10,151 nucleotides of DNA from Corynebacterium sp. (GTDB taxonomy: Bacteria > Actinomycetota > Actinomycetes > Mycobacteriales > Mycobacteriaceae), in assembly GCA_030450335.1 (NCBI GenBank), contig JAKDIS010000096.1:1-10151 (forward strand), in the 5' to 3' direction. The notes under the pieces were generated by a model. That model had not been told where the DNA came from. It did not search any database and worked only from the letters and a program-made list of their open reading frames with translations. Position numbers and translations under genes: made by a program. The first letter of the stretch is position 1, and each line of letters begins with the position of its first letter. Below are positions 6,387 through 10,151 of the stretch, piece by piece.

Positions 6387-8428
6387 GCCAGGAAGAGATG
6401 GTGTGCCCGTTGGCGGGCACCGTCATCGAGATGTCGGAGGTCCCCGACCCGGTGTTCGCCCGCGAGGCGATGGGGGTCGGCTTCGGCATCACCGACACCC
6501 CGGGCGGCGAGGTCTGCTCCCCGGTCACCGGGGAGGTGGTGATGGTGGCCAAGACCGGCCACGCGGTGGGGATCGCGACCGACTCCGGCCTGCAGTACCT
6601 GGTCCACCTGGGTCTGGACACCGTGGAGCTGGAGGGCCGCCCCTTCACCGTCGACGTCGCCAAGGGTGACACGGTGACCGCGGGTCAGAAGATCGCCACC
6701 ATGGACGTCGCGGCGATCACCGAGGCCGGCAAGTCCACCACGACCGTGGTGGTGGTGACGAACTCGAAGAAGATGGTCGACCACCTCGACGTGACCGTCG
6801 GCGAGGCGGAGCGCGGCGACGTGGTGGCGCAGGTGTTCCTCGCCGGCGCGGCCGCCACGCAGGACGCACCGGCCGCCGCGCCGGCGGCGGAAGCGCCGGA
6901 AGCGCCGGAAGCCTCGGGGCGTCCTGCGGGTCTGGACGGTTTCGACCTCACCGCGTGGGAGATCCTGGACAACATCGGCGGCGCGGAGAACGTCCGCAGC
7001 GTCACGCACTGCATCACGCGGGTGCGCTTCTACCTGAAGGACGCCGACCTCGCCGACGACACCGCCGTCGCGGACCTCGACGGGGTCATCGACGTGGTGC
7101 GCGCCGGCGGGCAGTACCAGGTCGTCATCGGTGCCGACGTGGAGGACGTCTACGACGCCGTCGAGCGGCGGCTCGAGGCGTCCGGCGCGGGAGGCGCGGG
7201 CGGCGGAGACACAGGCGCCGGTGCGTCCGACGCGGAGCCGCGCGAACGCCCCACCACCGCGGTGGGGTGGGTGAAGTACGGGTTCTCCGAGCTGATCGGC
7301 GTGATCACCGGGTCGATGATCCCGGTGATCGGGCTGCTCGCGGCGTCCGGCATCATCAAGGGCGTCCTGTCGCTGCTGCTGAACTTCGACCTGATCGCCG
7401 AGGACTCGAACACCTACCAGATCATCAACGCGATGAGCGACGCGGTGTTCTTCTTCCTGCCGATCTTCGTCGGGTTCACCGCCGCACGCAGGCTGGGGGC
7501 GGACCCGATCATCGTCTCGATCATCGGCGGCGTGCTCTGCTACCCGAGCCTGGTGGACATGTCCGAGACCGAGGGCGACAGCGCGCTGCTGGGTATGTCG
7601 CTGAACTCCGACTTCTTCGGCATCCCCTTCCACGTGGCGAGCTACTCGTACTCGATCTTCCCGATGATCGTCGCCGCCTGGCTGGCCTCCGTGCTCGAGC
7701 CGTGGCTGAAGCGGGTGATCCCGAACATGGTGCGCATGATCTTCGTGCCGTTGTTCGAGGTCGTCATCGTGTCCCTGGCGATCCTGCTGATCCTGGGGCC
7801 GGTGGTCATGTTCGTGTCCACGGGCATCGCGAACCTGATCCAGGGGCTCTACGACCTCTCGCCCACGGTGTCCGGCACGGTCATCGGTGCGCTGTACCAG
7901 TCGCTGGTGATCTTCGGGCTGCACTGGGCGGTGATCCCGCTGGTGGCGCAGGACATCGCGGCGAACGGGAACTCCTACCTCAACGCCATCATCTCCGTGA
8001 CGATGGTCGCACAGGGTGGCGCGGTGCTCGCGGTGTTCCTGCGCACCCGGATCGAGAAGATCAAGACCCTGTCCGGCCCGGCGGCGATCTCCGCGTTCTG
8101 CGGCATCACCGAGCCGGCGATGTACGGGGTGAACCTGAAGTACGGGCGCGTGTTCATCATGGCGTCCGTCGGTGGTGCGGTCGGCGGGCTGCTGACCGGC
8201 CTGTTCAACGTGAACATGTGGGGCTTCACCGGGTCGCTGATCGGCTTCACCTCCTTCGTCAACCCCGACGACGGGGTGGACGCCAGCTTCTGGGGCTACC
8301 TCGTCGCCTCCGCCGTGGCGCTCGCCGTGGCGTTCACCCTGACCTGGTTCTTCGGGTTCAAGGACTCCGACGTGGACAAGGGACGCGAGGTCGAGAAGGT
8401 CCGGCTGGGGAGCCGGGAGCCGAAGTAG
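6383..8428 (+). CDS. PTS sugar permease, beta-glucoside family, fused IIA-IIB-IIC
   Basis: One 681-aa polypeptide carries all three sugar-specific PTS domains and would import and phosphorylate a sugar using phosphate from HPr. IIA spans about 1-150, with H60 (GHAVGI) and the likely phospho-site H75 in YLVHLGLDTVEL. An Ala/Pro/Glu linker (about 155-185) leads to IIB (about 190-265), with phospho-site C210 in THCITRVRF. A second Gly/Ala/Asp linker leads to membrane IIC (from about 290), with GITEPA at 574-579. IIC and the IIB loop match the beta-glucoside/sucrose/trehalose branch better than the glucose branch; the exact sugar is open. The order A-B-C is unusual, since BglF-type proteins are B-C-A. 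GAGGAG 6 nt before the ATG supports the start. No glycosidase, sugar regulator or antiterminator gene is next to it. It converges on the minus-strand pair with a 30-nt gap. Confidence 0.93.
   Translation: MSQEEMVCPLAGTVIEMSEVPDPVFAREAMGVGFGITDTPGGEVCSPVTGEVVMVAKTGHAVGIATDSGLQYLVHLGLDTVELEGRPFTVDVAKGDTVTAGQKIATMDVAAITEAGKSTTTVVVVTNSKKMVDHLDVTVGEAERGDVVAQVFLAGAAATQDAPAAAPAAEAPEAPEASGRPAGLDGFDLTAWEILDNIGGAENVRSVTHCITRVRFYLKDADLADDTAVADLDGVIDVVRAGGQYQVVIGADVEDVYDAVERRLEASGAGGAGGGDTGAGASDAEPRERPTTAVGWVKYGFSELIGVITGSMIPVIGLLAASGIIKGVLSLLLNFDLIAEDSNTYQIINAMSDAVFFFLPIFVGFTAARRLGADPIIVSIIGGVLCYPSLVDMSETEGDSALLGMSLNSDFFGIPFHVASYSYSIFPMIVAAWLASVLEPWLKRVIPNMVRMIFVPLFEVVIVSLAILLILGPVVMFVSTGIANLIQGLYDLSPTVSGTVIGALYQSLVIFGLHWAVIPLVAQDIAANGNSYLNAIISVTMVAQGGAVLAVFLRTRIEKIKTLSGPAAISAFCGITEPAMYGVNLKYGRVFIMASVGGAVGGLLTGLFNVNMWGFTGSLIGFTSFVNPDDGVDASFWGYLVASAVALAVAFTLTWFFGFKDSDVDKGREVEKVRLGSREPK
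6889..6915 (+). repeat. 9-bp tandem repeat in the IIA-IIB linker
   Basis: GGAAGCGCC occurs twice in a row (6889-6897, 6898-6906), followed by a degenerate GGAAGCCTC. It encodes EAPEAPEAS (residues 170-178) inside the flexible linker between the IIA and IIB domains. Unit number could vary by slippage without breaking the frame. Confidence 0.75.
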
Positions 8429-8458
8429 GACGGCGCGGGGCGCGGCGGCGCGGCGGGC
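8429..8458. other. Convergent intergenic gap between the PTS gene and the minus-strand pair
   Basis: Only 30 bases, almost all G and C, separate the two converging stop codons (TAG at 8426-8428 and TGA read from 8461 to 8459). I see no clear inverted repeat and no T-run, so any bidirectional terminator must be weak or lie within the coding ends. Confidence 0.6.
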
Positions 8459-9196
8459 TCAGCCCTCCACGACCCCGTCGCCGTCGCTGGCGTCCATGAG
8501 GTCCTGCACGGTGGCGAACTCGTCCAGGCCGAAGCGCTCCAGCATGCCGGTGGAGCCGTCGGTCGGCCACACCTCGGTGCCGGCGACGGGCAGGAATCCG
8601 AGGGAGTCTCCGTCGGGCAGGCAGAAGATCACGGTGTCCATCGCGGTGAGGTTCAGCAGCGCGTCACCGAGCAGGTCGTGGGGGAACAGGGTCACGAGGA
8701 TGACGTCGGACGGGCCCTCGGCGCCGTCGTTCCCGTCGGCACCTGCGGCGTCCTCGCCTGAGTCGTCCTCACCGGTGTCGCCGGCGACGAGCGCGGGCAG
8801 GGTGCTGCGGATCTCCGGGGTGGAACGGATCCCCTCGAGGTAGGCCTGCGCGAGGTTCTGCCGGTGCAGGCGCTGGTTGGTGTCCTCGTCCTGCAGGGAG
8901 CGCACGAACATGCCCGGCCCGCTGGGAGGCCCGCCGTGGGACCCGCCGTGCGGCATGGCCTCGGGGCTGGTCTCCTGGTCCACGGCCCACTCGGCGTAGC
9001 TGCGCATCGCCGGCTTCTCCTCGCCGGAGAGGAACTGCAGGTCACGGTTGGCGGCGTACTTCGCCTCGGAGAGTTTCTGCGCGCTGCCGGTCATCGGCGC
9101 GTTGATGCCGTAGTAGGTCCACTGCGGCGCGGCGGTGGGGTCGTGGCGGAACACGACCTGCGCCACGGAGTTCGACACGGGGGTGGGCTCACTCAT
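8459..9196 (-). CDS. Unrecognised 245-aa protein, coupled to the upstream methyltransferase
   Basis: I do not recognise a family. The protein has an ordered-looking N-terminal part (about 10-70, with PQWTYYGINAPM), a His/Gly/Pro-rich stretch (82-96, MPHGGSHGGPPSGPG), and a helix-forming region (about 97-135, with NQRLHRQNLAQAYLEGI). An acidic Gly/Asp/Glu linker (139-164) leads to a C-terminal domain (165-235) that starts with a hydrophobic strand VILVTLF. There is no signal peptide or membrane segment. The start ATG at 9196 is preceded by a strong Shine-Dalgarno GGAGGTG at 6-nt spacing and overlaps the methyltransferase stop by 8 nt, so the two are almost certainly translated together. The same frame stays open further upstream (to 9727), but that part is out-of-frame methyltransferase sequence and is not counted. 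Confidence 0.85.
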   Translation of the reverse strand: MSEPTPVSNSVAQVVFRHDPTAAPQWTYYGINAPMTGSAQKLSEAKYAANRDLQFLSGEEKPAMRSYAEWAVDQETSPEAMPHGGSHGGPPSGPGMFVRSLQDEDTNQRLHRQNLAQAYLEGIRSTPEIRSTLPALVAGDTGEDDSGEDAAGADGNDGAEGPSDVILVTLFPHDLLGDALLNLTAMDTVIFCLPDGDSLGFLPVAGTEVWPTDGSTGMLERFGLDEFATVQDLMDASDGDGVVEG

Positions 9197-9917
9197 CGTG
9201 GTCACCTCCGGCGGGCTCGGCGAGCTGCAGCACGGCGACCATGAAGTCGCTCGCGTCGGTTCCCTCTGTGCCGTCGGTGAACGGCTGCAGCTCCCACGAG
9301 GAGAACCGCTGGACGAGACGCAGGCCGGCGGCCGTGACGTCCTGCGCGAACTCCTCGACGGAGCGCCCGCGCGACAGGCCGAAGCCGACGACGAGGCGTC
9401 CTGCCGGGGCCAGGCGGGACGCCAGGACGCCGAGCGCCTGGCGGTGCGCGGCGTCGGGGATGAACGCCAGGACGTTGCCGGCGGAGACGATGATGTCGAA
9501 CGGGCCGGACGGCACCTCCGCGTCGGACGCCAGGTCGCCGACCGCCCACTCCACGCCGGAGCCGGCGTAGCGCCCGCGCGCGTACTCGACGAGCTGCGGG
9601 TCGATGTCGACGGCGGCGACGAGGTGGCCGCGGGCGGCCAGGACGGCGGCGACGCGTCCGGTGCCGGAGCCGGCGTCGAGGACGCGGGCGTGGCGCGGTG
9701 CCATCGCGTCGACCAGCCGGGCCTCACCGTCGATGTCCTTGCCCTCGTGCTCGAAGCCCTCCCACCGGGCGATGTAGCGCTGCGAGTGGGCGGGGTCCGC
9801 CCCGGTGACGGACGCCCAGGTGGTGGTCGCGTTACCCGCGGGGCCGGTCCCGGACTGGGGCTCAGGCGAGGGTTCTGACGGTACTGGCGGTACTGACATG
9901 GGCTGGATCGGACTCAT
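9189..9917 (-). CDS. Class I SAM-dependent methyltransferase
   Basis: A 242-aa cytosolic protein with a Rossmann-type SAM-binding domain. Motif I is VLDAGSGTGR (79-88), the ribose-binding acid is in VDID (103-106), GD at 127-128 marks motif III, and FDIIVSAGNVLAF (140-152) marks motif IV. Residues 10-35 are Pro/Ser/Gly-rich and probably disordered. The fold is clear; the methyl acceptor (small molecule, protein or nucleic acid) is not. Start choice: the ATG at 9917 sits 7 nt after an extended -10 box, as for a leaderless mRNA. ATG 9899 is an in-frame alternative without a good Shine-Dalgarno. The frame also extends to 10043, but that stretch is low-GC, non-conserved-looking sequence ahead of the promoter. 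The gene overlaps the downstream unknown gene by 8 nt (ATGAGTGA). Confidence 0.88.
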   Translation of the reverse strand: MSPIQPMSVPPVPSEPSPEPQSGTGPAGNATTTWASVTGADPAHSQRYIARWEGFEHEGKDIDGEARLVDAMAPRHARVLDAGSGTGRVAAVLAARGHLVAAVDIDPQLVEYARGRYAGSGVEWAVGDLASDAEVPSGPFDIIVSAGNVLAFIPDAAHRQALGVLASRLAPAGRLVVGFGLSRGRSVEEFAQDVTAAGLRLVQRFSSWELQPFTDGTEGTDASDFMVAVLQLAEPAGGDHDE

Positions 9918-9924
9918 GCCCACC

Positions 9925-9933
9925 AGTATGCCA
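9925..9933 (-). promoter_or_regulatory. Extended -10 promoter of the methyltransferase pair
   Basis: Read on the minus strand, TGGCATACT contains a CATACT -10 (9930 down to 9925) with the TGn extension in front. No TTGACA-like -35 is visible, as is usual for extended -10 promoters. The expected start falls at or next to the ATG at 9917, pointing to a leaderless transcript covering both minus-strand genes. Confidence 0.5.
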
Positions 9934-10151
9934 GTCGACCGGTGTGGTGGGGCCGCACGCGGTGGCCGGGTGGTTCTTTGAGGGTTCTTCACACAACTCC
10001 AAAAGAACTCTGCAAGAGCTTCTCGGCATCCAGCAGGCCGCAAACGGACTAACGGTGCAGTTCAGACAGTTCTTCGGGGGTACTTTCGCGGGTTGTTTCT
10101 AGGTCGTGTTGCTAAAGGGTTTGTGGCGGCCAGGATGACACCCTCAGGCGT
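9934..10151. other. Gene-free right end with lower GC
   Basis: No supported coding sequence, tRNA or rRNA is seen here. Sampled 60-base blocks (9991-10050 and 10081-10140) are about 52-53% GC, against about 70% in the genes. A plus-strand frame is open from 9982 to the edge (56 codons), but it lacks a good start and recognisable motifs. The region may hold the promoter of a gene beyond the window or the margin of a mobile element. Confidence 0.5.
9972..10074. repeat. Clustered (A/G)GTTCTT motifs upstream of the methyltransferase
   Basis: GGTTCTT occurs at 9972-9978 and 9983-9989, exactly 11 bp apart, about one helical turn. An inverted copy, AAGAACT, is at 10003-10009 and AGTTCTT is at 10068-10074. 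The copies at 9981-9989 and 10003-10011 can pair as a 9-bp hairpin with one G-U and a 13-nt loop. CAGTTC is also directly repeated (10058-10063, 10067-10072). This could be an operator array or the end of an element. Confidence 0.4.

Noticed and set aside
6257..7924. 555-codon open frame opposite the PTS gene
   Set aside because: Low-complexity His/Asp/Arg/Gly sequence and complete overlap with a strongly supported PTS gene; a shadow frame.
9197..9727. N-terminal extension of the 245-aa protein in the same frame
   Set aside because: The extension is Ser/Pro/Arg-rich, lies out of frame within the methyltransferase gene, and has no start signal. A strong Shine-Dalgarno points to 9196 instead.
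9918..10043. N-terminal extension of the methyltransferase to an ATG at 10043
   Set aside because: It would run through the extended -10 box and the repeated motifs, lies in lower-GC sequence, and shows no domain-like features.
10012..10140. tRNA or insertion-sequence end in the low-GC tail
   Set aside because: I found no cloverleaf-like T-arm and no paired terminal repeats that I could match to a known element.
9982..10151. 56-codon plus-strand frame open to the window end
   Set aside because: No convincing start or ribosome site, no recognisable motif, and a run of this length is not rare by chance at this GC content.

Overview
The window is GC-rich (about 70% in the genes), densely coding DNA with the marks of an actinobacterium. 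Short TAnnnT -10 boxes, two starts that look leaderless, and extracytoplasmic acyltransferases with a GGSH-type SGNH motif all fit. A mycolate-type relative such as Corynebacterium is my best guess; this is inference and was not tested by any search.

Left half (1-5233, + strand): two tandem, closely related genes each encode a membrane acyltransferase (acyltransferase-3 family, RX10H motif) fused to an extracytoplasmic SGNH domain. Both end in an unusual tyrosine/proline/glycine tail built from VDPGY units. They are 859 aa (possibly clipped at the window edge) and 853 aa, share perfectly identical DNA tracts of up to 47 nt, and differ mainly in loops and linkers. The second has its own -10 box very close to its ATG. 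A large imperfect inverted repeat (5240-5312) follows it.

Middle (5378-8428, + strand): first comes a single-gene AbiEi-type winged-helix plus DUF559 (Vsr-like PD-(D/E)XK nuclease fold) protein with no visible toxin partner. Next is a one-polypeptide PTS permease of the beta-glucoside family, with the domain order IIA-IIB-IIC instead of the usual IIB-IIC-IIA. Its start is overlapped by a possible five-codon leader peptide with its own Shine-Dalgarno sequence. No glycosidase or antiterminator gene lies beside it.

Right (8459-9917, - strand): an 8-nt overlapping pair is transcribed leftward, convergent with the PTS gene. A class I SAM-dependent methyltransferase comes first, probably leaderless from an extended -10, followed by an unrecognised 245-aa protein. 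The final 234 bases contain no convincing gene. From about 9970 onward GC falls to roughly 52%, and there are repeated (A/G)GTTCTT motifs, so this is probably regulatory DNA or the edge of another element.

The most unusual element is the acyltransferase pair. The likely working model is that the membrane domain passes an acyl group across the membrane and the SGNH domain transfers it to a cell-envelope acceptor, while the VDPGY tail may contact the envelope. The acceptor and the tail function are unknown.
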